From positions 62,001-126,000 of the forward strand of contig NZ_SZQF01000007.1 of assembly GCF_005869935.1 (NCBI RefSeq): a DNA stretch of 64,000 nucleotides, written 5' to 3'. This document shows, piece after piece, positions 19,185 through 28,044 of the stretch. Position 1 is the first letter of the stretch, and each line of letters opens with the position of its first letter. The translations under genes and the position numbers were made by a program. The notes under the pieces are model-generated. The model was not told the origin of the DNA. It did not search any database and saw nothing but the letters and a program-made list of their open reading frames with translations. The DNA is from Winogradskyella algicola (GTDB lineage: Bacteria; Bacteroidota; Bacteroidia; Flavobacteriales; Flavobacteriaceae).

Positions 19185-20339
19185 TTAAGGGTTGCCTAGC
19201 AACTGTCTTATTTTACGTTCTAATGCAAAGCCTCTAAGATTTTTAGCTACGATTTTACCTTCTTCATCTAATATATATGTTGCAGGTATGGACGTGATGT
19301 TATATTGTCTAGCAACAGGATCATTAAAGTACATCAAGCTTGAGACATGATTCCATTTTAAGCCATCTTTTTCAATAGCGGCTAACCAAGCTTTTTTGGG
19401 ATCTTTTTGGTTTGGGGCACCATCTAATGATACACCAATGATTTCTAATCCTTTATCATGGTACTGCTCATATACCTTAACTACATTAGGATTTTCTCTT
19501 CTGCAAGGACCACACCACGCTGCCCAGAAGTCTATTATAGTTACTTTTCCTTTTAGATTATTTAAGCTTACAGTTTCACCATCTGGTGTTTGAGACTCAA
19601 AGTCTGGTGCAATTTTACCAATTTCTAGGTAAGCGGTTTTTTCATACTCCTTGTACAACTCATCTAGCTTTTGTTTTACAACTTGTCCTCGTTTAGACTC
19701 TTTTAAATCTTCTGGGAAACTTTCATATGCTTCTTTGTATTTTAGAATATCAAAACCAGCTCTACTAGATTCTAGTTGAATAAGGTTTAAACTAAAGAAA
19801 CTATTACTGTTTTCTTGTACAAACTGAAGTGGATATGCTCTTTGTCTTTCCCTTAACGCTTCCATGACTTTACCAATGGAATCTCTTTGCTTTGGTGCAG
19901 GTTCTTGTCCAAGTTCTCTAAACTTGCTCATAATAGCTTCACCTTCTTCCTTAAATGCCATCATACCGTTTTGAAAGTCTTCATAACTCTTGTTAGACTC
20001 AGAACCTGTAACCTTGGACTCCATAGGAATATCTTTGTTAAAATCTATAGTTATATCACTATTCTCTAACATAAATACCACATTTCCTGGGCTTCCATCC
20101 GCAGATAAAAAATATATTCCAGGTTCCTCGACATTACCTTTGATAGTAAATTTTCCATCCATTACAACAGCAGAGTCTTTAATGATTTGCTGTCCTTTTT
20201 CATCAATTTGAGCAAGACGAATTCTTATACCATTATGTACACCTTCAGCATTACCATTTATAAGATATTCATTTGTGTTTCGTTGATTACAGCTTGCTAT
20301 AGTAATTCCGATAACTAATAAAATCAGTATTCTTTTCAT
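19185..20339 (-). CDS. TlpA-like thiol:disulfide lipoprotein with DUF4369 domain
   Basis: About 384 residues from MKRILILLVIGITIASCNQRN. The frame is open 14 codons upstream, but the lipoprotein signal with its SC lipobox fixes the start at 20339. The N-terminal part (about 25-130) is DUF4369-like, then a helical linker. The C-terminal thioredoxin fold has WAAWCGPCRRENPNV with the redox CGPC pair and the cis-proline loop SIPATYILDEEG. It probably reduces disulfides in the periplasm, anchored to a membrane. A -7 box on the minus strand (TATATTTG, 20367-20374) lies 28 bp upstream. Confidence 0.9.
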   Translation of the reverse strand: MKRILILLVIGITIASCNQRNTNEYLINGNAEGVHNGIRIRLAQIDEKGQQIIKDSAVVMDGKFTIKGNVEEPGIYFLSADGSPGNVVFMLENSDITIDFNKDIPMESKVTGSESNKSYEDFQNGMMAFKEEGEAIMSKFRELGQEPAPKQRDSIGKVMEALRERQRAYPLQFVQENSNSFFSLNLIQLESSRAGFDILKYKEAYESFPEDLKESKRGQVVKQKLDELYKEYEKTAYLEIGKIAPDFESQTPDGETVSLNNLKGKVTIIDFWAAWCGPCRRENPNVVKVYEQYHDKGLEIIGVSLDGAPNQKDPKKAWLAAIEKDGLKWNHVSSLMYFNDPVARQYNITSIPATYILDEEGKIVAKNLRGFALERKIRQLLGNP

Positions 20340-20451
20340 TTCAGTCATTTTCAATTTTTGCAATAGCAAATATAATAACATAGGGTAATTATTCTAGTAT
20401 TTCAATGTGAATTAAATCTTAAATAGAACTTTTAACCTTTTAAGAATCCCA

Positions 20452-20459
20452 TATTTTTG
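20452..20459 (+). promoter_or_regulatory. Candidate -7 box of mnmE
   Basis: TATTTTTG fits TAnnTTTG and lies 22 bp upstream of the mnmE start. A second match (TACTTTTG, 20463-20470) is probably too close to the start. Confidence 0.45.
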
Positions 20460-20481
20460 CAATACTTTTGTAACAAAGCAA

Positions 20482-21873
20482 ATGACTATGCATAACGATA
20501 CCATTGTGGCTTTGGCAACACCTTCTGGCAGTGGTGCCATTGCTGTTATAAGATTATCAGGTAAAGATGCTATTAAAATAGCTTCTTCATCATTTAAATC
20601 TGTTTCTGGTAAGAATCTTAGTAATCAATCTACTCATACAATTCATTTAGGACATATTGTTGATGGGAATAAAACTCTAGATGAAGTATTAGTTTCTGTA
20701 TTTAAAAACCCTAATTCGTATACTGGTGAGGATGTTATCGAAGTGTCTTGTCATGGTTCGCAATATATTCAACAAGAAATCATTCAATTATTTTTGCGAC
20801 AAGGATGTAGAATGGCAAATGCTGGTGAGTTTACCTTGCGTGCCTTTTTAAATGGTAAATTAGATTTAAGTCAGGCAGAGGCTGTAGCTGATTTAATAAG
20901 CAGTGATAATGAAGCATCACACCAAATTGCCATGCAACAAATGCGTGGTGGTTTTTCTTCTGAAATTGCTAAGCTACGCGAAGAACTTTTAAACTTTGCG
21001 TCTTTAATTGAATTAGAGTTAGACTTTGCCGAAGAAGATGTTGAGTTTGCAGACCGAACACAGTTTAAAGCACTTATTGAGCGTATCACTTTTGTATTGA
21101 AACGACTAATTGATTCTTTTGCAGTTGGTAACGTCATTAAAAATGGTATTCCTGTGGCGATTGTAGGCGAACCAAATGTTGGCAAATCTACATTGTTAAA
21201 TGCACTTTTAAACGAAGATCGTGCTATTGTTTCTGAAATCGCAGGTACAACTAGAGATACTATTGAAGATGAAATCTCCATTGGAGGTATAGGTTTTCGT
21301 TTTATTGATACTGCAGGTATACGAGAAACAGAGGATATTGTTGAAAGTATAGGTATTAAAAAGACCTTTGAAAAGATAGAACAATCTCAAGTAACAATTT
21401 ATCTTTTTGATGCAAGTAAGGCTATAGATACACTTGAGGATGTGAGGATAGAAATTGAAAAAATCAGAAATAAATATCCTCAAAAACCATTATTGGTTAT
21501 TGCCAATAAGATTGATCGCTTGGATGACATACAATTGGCAAAGATTAATTCTACTATCGCAGATGTTTTATTACTTTCTGCAAAAACAGGGTTTGGTGTT
21601 GAGCAATTAACTAACTCTTTATTAAATTTAATTAATACAGGTGCTTTACGTAATAATGAAACCATAGTTACAAACACACGTCATTATGATGCCTTATTAA
21701 AAGCTTTTGAAGAAATTCAAAAAGTGCAACATGGTTTAGAAACAGGTTTGTCAGGTGATTTATTAGCCATTGATATAAGACAAGCCTTGTATCATTTTGG
21801 TGAAATTACGGGTGAGATAACCAATGATGACTTACTAGGCAATATTTTTGCAAATTTTTGTATCGGGAAGTAA
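20482..21873 (+). CDS. mnmE: tRNA uridine-5-carboxymethylaminomethyl(34) GTPase MnmE
   Basis: A 463-residue protein. It has an N-terminal tetrahydrofolate-binding domain (DTIVALATPSGSGAIAVIRLSG), a helical domain, and an inserted G domain: GEPNVGKSTL (G1), GTTRDT (G2), DTAGIRET (G3), NKID (G4). The C-terminal FCIGK carries the catalytic cysteine. With MnmG it modifies the wobble uridine of tRNAs. An alternative start is the ATG two codons later (MHNDTI). The last five codons overlap attL of the integrated element, and the core restores the identical peptide, so the enzyme stays intact. Confidence 0.97.
   Translation: MTMHNDTIVALATPSGSGAIAVIRLSGKDAIKIASSSFKSVSGKNLSNQSTHTIHLGHIVDGNKTLDEVLVSVFKNPNSYTGEDVIEVSCHGSQYIQQEIIQLFLRQGCRMANAGEFTLRAFLNGKLDLSQAEAVADLISSDNEASHQIAMQQMRGGFSSEIAKLREELLNFASLIELELDFAEEDVEFADRTQFKALIERITFVLKRLIDSFAVGNVIKNGIPVAIVGEPNVGKSTLLNALLNEDRAIVSEIAGTTRDTIEDEISIGGIGFRFIDTAGIRETEDIVESIGIKKTFEKIEQSQVTIYLFDASKAIDTLEDVRIEIEKIRNKYPQKPLLVIANKIDRLDDIQLAKINSTIADVLLLSAKTGFGVEQLTNSLLNLINTGALRNNETIVTNTRHYDALLKAFEEIQKVQHGLETGLSGDLLAIDIRQALYHFGEITGEITNDDLLGNIFANFCIGK
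21858..21873 (+). other. attL core at the 3' end of mnmE
   Basis: TTGTATCGGGAAGTAA comprises the last codons and stop of mnmE. A copy with one difference (TTGTATTGGGAAGTAA) lies at 53911-53926. An integrase gene sits just inside, as expected for a site-specific integrative element. The single mismatch is a silent third-position change (ATC/ATT). Confidence 0.85.
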
Positions 21874-21880
21874 CTTACTT

Positions 21881-22010
21881 TCTTTTATTTGTTAATCCCT
21901 TATTATTGTTGACTTTATAGTGTTTTATCTTCTTTTATTTGTTGTTTATTTGCTCTTTTTTGATTAAATTTGTTGTATATCTGTTGCCTGAAATATAGAA
22001 TTGTTGCCCA
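21881..22010. promoter_or_regulatory. Left-end repeats, candidate integrase arm sites
   Basis: The 13-mer TCTTTTATTTGTT occurs at 21881 and 21931. TGTTGCC occurs at 21982 and 22002. The same heptamer is at 53864 near the right end, with a variant TGTTGCT at 53800. Placement inside both ends suits integrase or excisionase arm binding, but this is inference. Confidence 0.4.
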
Positions 22011-22080
22011 TTTCTGTTGGCGAAGATATTGGCGAAATGATGCACCACGTTGCACCATTACGCTACATAAAGCACCATTT

Positions 22081-22446
22081 ATGAGCAGTAATTTATTCAT
22101 TCCTAAAACTTGTAAGCATTGCGGTAATGCATTTACAGCACGTACAACAGTTACTAAATACTGTGGCGATACTTGTGCAAAAAGAGCTTATAAGGCACGC
22201 AAACGTCAAGAAAAAATTCAAGCTACTCTTACTGAAGATATGCAACAGCAAAAACAAGTTGTTGAAGTTCGCAATCCTAATGCTGTAAATAACAAAGATT
22301 TTTTAAGCGTAACAGAAGCCTCACAACTGATTGGCGTGAGTAGATGGACCATTCAAAGAATGATTCAACAAGGACGTTTAAAAGCAGTTCCTTTTGGTAG
22401 AAAGCGTATTGTGGCCAGATGGCAAATAGAAAACCTTTTTAATTAA
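22081..22446 (+). CDS. Zinc-ribbon / helix-turn-helix DNA-binding protein
   Basis: A 121-residue protein from MSSNLFIPKTC. The open frame runs upstream to 21970, but that extension overlaps the repeated end sequence and is Cys/Arg-rich noise, so 22081 is preferred. Residues about 10-40 carry CKHCG...YCGDTCAKRAYKARK, a four-cysteine zinc ribbon. Residues about 70-121 form an excisionase/MerR-type HTH (FLSVTEASQLIGVSRWTIQRMIQQGRLKAV). It lies 7 bp before the integrase gene. By position it could be a recombination directionality factor or a regulator of the integrase. Confidence 0.8.
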   Translation: MSSNLFIPKTCKHCGNAFTARTTVTKYCGDTCAKRAYKARKRQEKIQATLTEDMQQQKQVVEVRNPNAVNNKDFLSVTEASQLIGVSRWTIQRMIQQGRLKAVPFGRKRIVARWQIENLFN

Positions 22447-22453
22447 TTCCATT

Positions 22454-23548
22454 ATGAAAGTAACATTAAGACAACGCAAGAAGAACGACAAAATAAGTCT
22501 GTATTTAGATTACTATCATAAAGGCAAACGTAAAACAGAATACTTACGCTTATACCTTACACCTAATCCTAAAACCAAAACTGAAAGAGAGGTTAATAAG
22601 AAAACCAAACAATTGGCTGAAACTATATGTGCACAGCGACAAATAGAAATTCAAAATGGTATTTATGGCTTTCAAGATATTGAAAAGCTAAAAGGTAGTT
22701 TTATTACTTATATCACAGCTTTAGCAGAAAAGAAAAATACAAGCTCTGGCAATTATGGTAATTGGAATAGTATGCTAAAACATTTAAAAAAGTTTTGTCC
22801 AACAGATGTTAGTTTTCAAGATATAGACAAATCGTTTGTTGAGCGTTTCAAAGAGTATTTAGATAAAGAAGCAATAGGTAGAGCAGGTAAGCAATTGTCT
22901 CAAAATTCAAAATATTCGTATTATGGTAAATTTTCAGCGGCATTAAAACAGGCGGTCAAGGATGGAATTTTAAAAGTAAATCCTGCAAATGGTGTAGAGT
23001 ATTTTAAACAAGGAGAACCTCAACGAGAATTTTTAACGCTTGATGAATTACAAAAAGCAGTTAATACAGAATGTGAACTGCCTATCTTAAAGAATGCTTT
23101 TATTTTTTCAGCTTTAACCGGATTACGTTGGTCAGATATTGAAAAACTGATATGGTCAGAAATCCAGCACTCAAAAGAAATGGGATATTATATCCGATTT
23201 AGACAAAAGAAAACTAAAGGTGTCGAAACCTTACCAATATCAGACCAAGCAAGAAATCTATTAGGAGAAAAAGGTAATCCAGACGATAAAGTATTTGATG
23301 GCTTACATTATAGTGCCTGGTCTAATTTAAAATTACAACAATGGATGATGAAGGCAGGTATTACTAAAACTATTACGTTTCATTGTGCGCGTCATACCTA
23401 CGCTACCTTACAATTAACTTTGGGTACAGACATATATACTGTATCAAAATTATTAGGTCATAAAGAGTTACGAACTACACAGATATATGCCAAAGTAATT
23501 GACGATAAAAAGAAAGAAGCTGCTAACCGTATTCAACTGGATTTATAA
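22454..23548 (+). CDS. Tyrosine recombinase (site-specific integrase)
   Basis: A 364-residue phage-type integrase. The N-terminal arm-binding domain (about 1-75) is followed by a SAM-like core-binding domain (about 90-185) and the catalytic domain. Catalytic residues seen: R225 in TGLRWSD, H310 and R313 in HCARH, H336-region LGHKEL, and nucleophile Y345 in TTQIYAKV. It most likely recombines the 16-bp core at the 3' end of mnmE. Its stop overlaps the next gene's start (TAATG). Confidence 0.95.
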   Translation: MKVTLRQRKKNDKISLYLDYYHKGKRKTEYLRLYLTPNPKTKTEREVNKKTKQLAETICAQRQIEIQNGIYGFQDIEKLKGSFITYITALAEKKNTSSGNYGNWNSMLKHLKKFCPTDVSFQDIDKSFVERFKEYLDKEAIGRAGKQLSQNSKYSYYGKFSAALKQAVKDGILKVNPANGVEYFKQGEPQREFLTLDELQKAVNTECELPILKNAFIFSALTGLRWSDIEKLIWSEIQHSKEMGYYIRFRQKKTKGVETLPISDQARNLLGEKGNPDDKVFDGLHYSAWSNLKLQQWMMKAGITKTITFHCARHTYATLQLTLGTDIYTVSKLLGHKELRTTQIYAKVIDDKKKEAANRIQLDL

Positions 23549-24495
23549 TGAAAGGAAGTATATTTTCAAGTTTGGTTTCTATAACCAATGGCTTACATAG
23601 AGATAATAGACAGGAAAAGGATTTTAAATACTTATTGTCTGATTTTAAATTGAACCAAAAAGCTAATAACGCAGTTTTTAAAGTAAACTTTAAAAAGCCT
23701 TTAAATGCGAAAAAAGAATACTATCAAAAGCTAATAATTAATGAAACAGAAAATACAGTAGCATCATTTGTAAAGGAATTTCCGAAAAATGCAACTACAC
23801 CAGAAAATAAATACAGCTATACCATTCTACTTAATAAATTTGATAAGTACTTAAATGACATTGCAACTTATATCAATAAAAGAGGTATAACAACAGATTT
23901 AAATAATGATGACAATTATATCATAAACTACTTAAAAGTATCTGTAATAAGGTTGTATGCTGAACTACAAGAGCAATACGGACAATTTTCGGAAAATACA
24001 AAATTCTCAATTTCTGAAATTGCAGAAAAATACTTTAATGATGAAACTTTTGATGTTAGCTTAATAGAAAAGAACACCACTAAAAAAGTTGCTACCAAAA
24101 AAACATCAAAAACGAAAGCAACACCCAAGACTTCTTTTGGATATAAAAGTAATGACACTTCAACTTTGCTAACTGTACTTAAACAAGTAAATCTAAAAAT
24201 CGATTTGTTAGATAACCGCACAACTGTTGAACATTTGCACCAATTGTTATTAGCAAAAGATTTTGCAAATACAGAATCGCAAATTTATCTTCAATGCGAA
24301 ACTACACAGTTTAGTTACCTTGTAACAAAACTTAAACCATTTTTTAATGGTTTCAATCCTACCTCAATAGAACGTTCTGGAAAATTTATTACTAAAACAG
24401 GTACGCTATTAAAGGCGAATAATCTTCACAAAAACAAAATTCACAACCCAAAAGAAAAGGAAGAAATAGATAAAATCATCCAACAACTGCAATAA
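23548..24495 (+). CDS. Hypothetical protein, integrase-coupled
   Basis: A 315-residue soluble protein whose ATG overlaps the integrase stop codon, so it is translationally coupled. The N-terminal 170 residues are Lys/Asn-rich and helical. A basic linker (about 175-200, KKVATKKTSKTKATPK) leads to a C-terminal domain of about 110 residues with the pattern LLLAKDF...IYLQCETTQFSYLVTKLKPFF. I do not recognise the family. The basic linker suggests contact with nucleic acid. Coupling suggests a role in integration or its control, but that is only context. Confidence 0.7.
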   Translation: MKGSIFSSLVSITNGLHRDNRQEKDFKYLLSDFKLNQKANNAVFKVNFKKPLNAKKEYYQKLIINETENTVASFVKEFPKNATTPENKYSYTILLNKFDKYLNDIATYINKRGITTDLNNDDNYIINYLKVSVIRLYAELQEQYGQFSENTKFSISEIAEKYFNDETFDVSLIEKNTTKKVATKKTSKTKATPKTSFGYKSNDTSTLLTVLKQVNLKIDLLDNRTTVEHLHQLLLAKDFANTESQIYLQCETTQFSYLVTKLKPFFNGFNPTSIERSGKFITKTGTLLKANNLHKNKIHNPKEKEEIDKIIQQLQ

Positions 24496-24651
24496 AAAAC
24501 AGTAAGAATAGTAAGAAACCTTACTGTTGTCTTACCCTTGTTTTACACTCTTACTAAAATCGGGAAGCCAATTTTCAACCTTTGTCCTGTTCTTGAAAAC
24601 CAAGAATGACATTTGGCCAGATGTCCTCATTTATTTAAAACAAAATAAACG
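24496..24651. promoter_or_regulatory. Intergenic stretch with inverted repeat
   Basis: ACAGTAAG (24499-24506) and CTTACTGT (24520-24527) form an 8-bp inverted repeat with a 13-nt spacer, and AGTAAG is repeated within it. It separates the integrase pair from the replication module. It could be a weak terminator or an operator. Confidence 0.4.
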
Positions 24652-24954
24652 ATGGACACAAATATCATCGAAAAGTTAGACCGCATTGAAAAACTCTTAT
24701 TAGAGCAACAAACAATGCAAAAGCAAGTATTAAACTTTAATGAAACTTGCAAGTATTTAGAATTATCCCAATCGCACTTGTATAAACTCACAAGTACGGG
24801 AACCATTCCACATTATAAACCGAATGGTAAAAAGATTTATTTCCAAAGAGAAGAGTTAGACCATTGGTTACTGCGTAACCGTATGAACTCAAGAGACGAA
24901 ATCGAACAGCAAGCTGCCGATTACCTTATTAAGAAAGGAGCGGTGAAGTTATGA
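24652..24954 (+). CDS. Excisionase-type helix-turn-helix protein
   Basis: A 100-residue protein. The N-terminal 25 residues form a coiled-coil-like helix (LDRIEKLLLEQQ). Residues 28-85 are a winged HTH of the excisionase (helix_turn_helix_17) type: LNFNETCKYLELSQSHLYKLTSTGTIPHYK...IYFQREELDHWL. Such small proteins pair with the next gene in Bacteroidota mobile elements. They are thought to regulate excision or the adjacent replication genes. The stop overlaps the next start (ATGA). Confidence 0.85.
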   Translation: MDTNIIEKLDRIEKLLLEQQTMQKQVLNFNETCKYLELSQSHLYKLTSTGTIPHYKPNGKKIYFQREELDHWLLRNRMNSRDEIEQQAADYLIKKGAVKL

Positions 24955-25247
24955 CTGAAATAATCGATTTACTCTTAACGCTCTCTCAAGAAATAAAGGA
25001 CATTAAAGCACGTATCGAATTGTTACGACAATCGAGAGCAGAAGTATTAAAAGATACGTGGATAGACAATCAAGATGTATTGCAGACCTTACATATAAGT
25101 AAGCGAACGCTACAAACTTTAAGAACCAATGGCACTTTGCCTTACAGCAAAGTAAAAGGTAAATTTTACTATAAAGTTGCTGACATAGAGCAATTGCTTC
25201 AAGACAACTACTACAACCATAATTTCAAGCAAGATGGAAATAAGTAG
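24951..25247 (+). CDS. Second small helix-turn-helix protein
   Basis: A 98-residue paralogue-like companion of the preceding gene. An N-terminal helix precedes an excisionase-type HTH: WIDNQDVLQTLHISKRTLQTLRTNGTLPYSKVKGKFYYKVADIEQLL. It overlaps the previous gene by 4 bp and the following one by 14 bp, so the module is translated as a coupled cluster. It is probably DNA-binding; its target is unknown. Confidence 0.85.
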   Translation: MTEIIDLLLTLSQEIKDIKARIELLRQSRAEVLKDTWIDNQDVLQTLHISKRTLQTLRTNGTLPYSKVKGKFYYKVADIEQLLQDNYYNHNFKQDGNK

Positions 25248-26142
25248 AGAAGCAATTTTAGACAAAACACATTATGGTTTAAAAATCTATGCCTATGTGT
25301 TGAGACAGTATTATCCTAATCAAACAGTCCTTTCTGTAAAAGGAAGGGACTGTGGGATAACTCGAAACCCTTTTAATGGTGGTAAAGAAACCTTACGGAT
25401 TCATATTGATGGTATTATAGCAACACATCGAGATACAGAATTAGAAGCCTTTAAAGGTGATGTATTCGATTTTGCACAATATCATTTTAGAATAACCGAT
25501 GAAGAAGATTTGTACCAGAAGATAAATCAAGAGCTACATCTAAATTTAGAAGTCAAGGAAAAAGACGAATTGGAATGGCTTAATGAACCAGACGATACGT
25601 GGTATGCCAACTGTAGCTTTTTTAAAGCACCTGTTCGCAATGTGTTTCCTTCGGAAACCTTGCGATTACATCAAGTATTTGCATTAATCACAAGTAATAA
25701 ATACAAAAAGATTACTGAAGAATTAAGAGCAATTACCAATGTAAAAGAAGCACGTAAATTCAAAGCGAATCGCTTTGATTACGTAACACTTTCAGGAACA
25801 TTTGAAAAACGAAGCGATAACAATTTGCTAAAGCATTCTAATTTATTAACCATTGATTTTGACCATTTAGAGAATCTACAAGAGTTAAGAACACAGCTCT
25901 TAAATGATGAATATTTTGAAACCGAAATGCTATTCATATCACCATCTGGCGATGGCCTAAAATGGATTATTAGAATAGATATTTCAGAAGTATCGCATTC
26001 AGAATATTTCACAGCAGTAGCAAATTACATTAAACACAATTATAACATTGAGGTTGACCAGTCAGGTAAAGACGTTTCCAGAGCGTGTTTTTTACCATAT
26101 GACCCAACAGCCTTTTTACATAAAAGACATCAAGCATTATGA
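25234..26142 (+). CDS. BT4734/BF3469-like (VirE N-terminal) mobile-element protein
   Basis: A 302-residue protein. The N-terminal part (about 1-115) has GRDCGITRNPFNGGKETLRI. The second half (about 150-300) matches the BT4734-like/VirE-N domain: KRSDNNLLKHSNLLTIDFDHL and FISPSGDGLKWIIRID, then QSGKDVSRACFLPYDP. These motifs recall the archaeo-eukaryotic primase-like fold with an acidic D-x-D-x pair. In Bacteroidota elements it is encoded just before a DUF3987 protein, as here (4-bp overlap). A role in element replication or primer synthesis is likely but unproven. Confidence 0.8.
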   Translation: MEISREAILDKTHYGLKIYAYVLRQYYPNQTVLSVKGRDCGITRNPFNGGKETLRIHIDGIIATHRDTELEAFKGDVFDFAQYHFRITDEEDLYQKINQELHLNLEVKEKDELEWLNEPDDTWYANCSFFKAPVRNVFPSETLRLHQVFALITSNKYKKITEELRAITNVKEARKFKANRFDYVTLSGTFEKRSDNNLLKHSNLLTIDFDHLENLQELRTQLLNDEYFETEMLFISPSGDGLKWIIRIDISEVSHSEYFTAVANYIKHNYNIEVDQSGKDVSRACFLPYDPTAFLHKRHQAL

Positions 26143-27890
26143 CTAAAATATTTAACCCAAAAGATTGGTTAGAAGTTCCTAAAGAGCCAACAAAACCAAA
26201 AAGCAACACAGCAACAACTAATGTTGTTGCTGTTGCTGATAACGACATTGAATCCTACATTTCAGCAATCGAGCAATCAGGTACAGACATAACAGGAAGT
26301 TATGCCACTTGGAGAGATTTAGGCTTTGCTTTAGCAGAAGAATACAGAGAAACAGGAAGAGATTATTTCCACCGAATAAGTAAAAATTATGCAGGTTACG
26401 ATGCTAAAGAGTGTGATGCACAATTCGATAAATGCTTAAACGCAAAAGGACACGGAATTACAATTGCTACCTTTTACCATTACACACATCAGTCAGGTAT
26501 AAAACCGACTAAACAACAGTATAACAACGAAGTTGCAACAAACGTTGTAACTGTTGTCGATACACCCAACCAAGCAATGCCTACAATACCAGAAACGGTA
26601 TATGAGAATTTGCCACAGTTTTTACAACAAGTTGTAAACCCTGCTAATGGACAGGAAGAAAAGGACATTTTATTGTTAGGCGCATTAACAGCATTTAGTG
26701 CGTGCTTTCCTAAACTCTTCGGAATCTATGACCAACGTAAAGTATTCAGCAACTTATATTTATTTGTAACCGCACCTGCTTCTGCAGGAAAAGGAAGGCT
26801 TAACCAAATTAAAAATTTGGTAGAGCCCGTTCACAAATTAAAACGAGAACAAGCCAAAGTATTAAAGCAGCAATTTCAATCAGAAACCGCTACTTACAAT
26901 ATGAACAAAGGCAAAGATGAAAACTTAGAAAAACCGAGTAAACCGCCAGAGCGAATGCTATTCATTCCTGCTAACAATAGTGTAACAGGCGTATATCAAT
27001 TAATTTCTGATAATAAAGGCAGAGGATTAATTTTTGAAACCGAAGGCGATACGTTAGCACAAGCCTTTAAAAGCGATTATGGTAATTATTCCGATGGTTT
27101 TCGGAAAGCCTTTCATCACGAAACTATAAGCTATTATCGCAGAACGGATAGAGAATACGTAGATATTGAAAAACCCTGTTTATCAACAGTATTATCAGGT
27201 ACACCTAAACAAGTGGCGACTCTAATACCCAATGCAGAAAATGGCTTATTTAGTCGCTTTATGTTTTACTATATGAATATAAAACCAACTTGGAAAAACG
27301 TGTTTCAAAATAGCAATAAAGTAGGTTTAGATGATTACTATAACCAATTAGGTAGTGAGTTTTTAGAACTGTACAAAACGCTAAAAAACAATCCAGAGAT
27401 TGAAATACGATTAACCACAACTCAACAACAGCAATTCAATACCTTTTTTGAATCCTTACAGACCAAATACATCAACCTACAACCCGAAGAGTATATTGCA
27501 ACAATAAGGAGATTAGGCTTAATTGCATTTAGGGTAATGATGCTATTCACAGCATTCCGCATTATGGAAGATGGTGATGTAAATGGAACTAAAGAATGTG
27601 AGGATATAGATTTTGAGAACGCTATAACCATAATTTCAATTTTAGTGAAGCACAGTAGTAAAGTATTTAATGATTTACCAATAGAGCAGAAAGCAACAAA
27701 ACGTTCAAATAGAAAAGAACGCTTTTTAGAAAGTTTACCAAAACAATTTATCAGACAAGTGTATTTAGATTTAGCCACAAAACAGAACATCCCACATAAA
27801 ACCGCAGAAGGATATATTACCAAATTTGTAGAAGCAGGATTAATACACAGAGAAGCACACAATAACTACTCAAATCCTGCAAAGCCGTAG
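26139..27890 (+). CDS. PriCT-2 / DUF3987 replication-type protein
   Basis: A 583-residue protein. Residues about 38-125 resemble the primase C-terminal 2 domain (YATWRDLGFALAEEY...AGYDAKECDAQFDKCL). From about residue 160 a DUF3987 domain follows, with a Walker A-like loop TAPASAGKGRLNQI, then FETEGDTLAQAF and LSGTPKQVATLI. The C-terminus is a winged-helix-like segment. Together with the preceding gene it forms a primase-helicase pair typical of integrated elements, perhaps supporting replication after excision. No partial or frameshift signs. Confidence 0.82.
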   Translation: MTKIFNPKDWLEVPKEPTKPKSNTATTNVVAVADNDIESYISAIEQSGTDITGSYATWRDLGFALAEEYRETGRDYFHRISKNYAGYDAKECDAQFDKCLNAKGHGITIATFYHYTHQSGIKPTKQQYNNEVATNVVTVVDTPNQAMPTIPETVYENLPQFLQQVVNPANGQEEKDILLLGALTAFSACFPKLFGIYDQRKVFSNLYLFVTAPASAGKGRLNQIKNLVEPVHKLKREQAKVLKQQFQSETATYNMNKGKDENLEKPSKPPERMLFIPANNSVTGVYQLISDNKGRGLIFETEGDTLAQAFKSDYGNYSDGFRKAFHHETISYYRRTDREYVDIEKPCLSTVLSGTPKQVATLIPNAENGLFSRFMFYYMNIKPTWKNVFQNSNKVGLDDYYNQLGSEFLELYKTLKNNPEIEIRLTTTQQQQFNTFFESLQTKYINLQPEEYIATIRRLGLIAFRVMMLFTAFRIMEDGDVNGTKECEDIDFENAITIISILVKHSSKVFNDLPIEQKATKRSNRKERFLESLPKQFIRQVYLDLATKQNIPHKTAEGYITKFVEAGLIHREAHNNYSNPAKP

Positions 27891-28044
27891 TTAAGGATTT
27901 TAAGGATTTAGGGATATGATTAAATGACTTCCTCAAATCCTTAATATCCTCATTATCTGTTAATAACTACTAATATCTTTTTCTTTTCCTTTAGTTTCCT
28001 TTACTTAAATTAGACAAAATTTGACAAGTCTAAATAATTCTATT
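27891..28044. promoter_or_regulatory. Control region upstream of the XRE-HEPN-Argonaute unit
   Basis: TAAGGATTT (27901-27909) and AAATCCTTA (27935-27943) form a perfect 9-bp inverted repeat with a 25-nt spacer just after the DUF3987 stop. TTAGAC (28011-28016) and GTCTAA (28028-28033) form a perfect 6-bp inverted repeat with an 11-nt spacer, ending 11 bp before the regulator's ATG. The second is a good candidate for autoregulatory binding by the XRE protein. Confidence 0.5.

Noticed and set aside
24559-24568. AATCGGGAAG inside the element, resembling the attL core
   Set aside because: Only about ten bases match, without the flanking TTGT or TAA. It is probably chance, so it was not called a second att site.
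26139-27890. DUF3987 protein as part of a phage terminase or defence helicase
   Set aside because: The PriCT-2 N-terminus and the VirE-N neighbour match replication modules of Bacteroidota integrative elements better.
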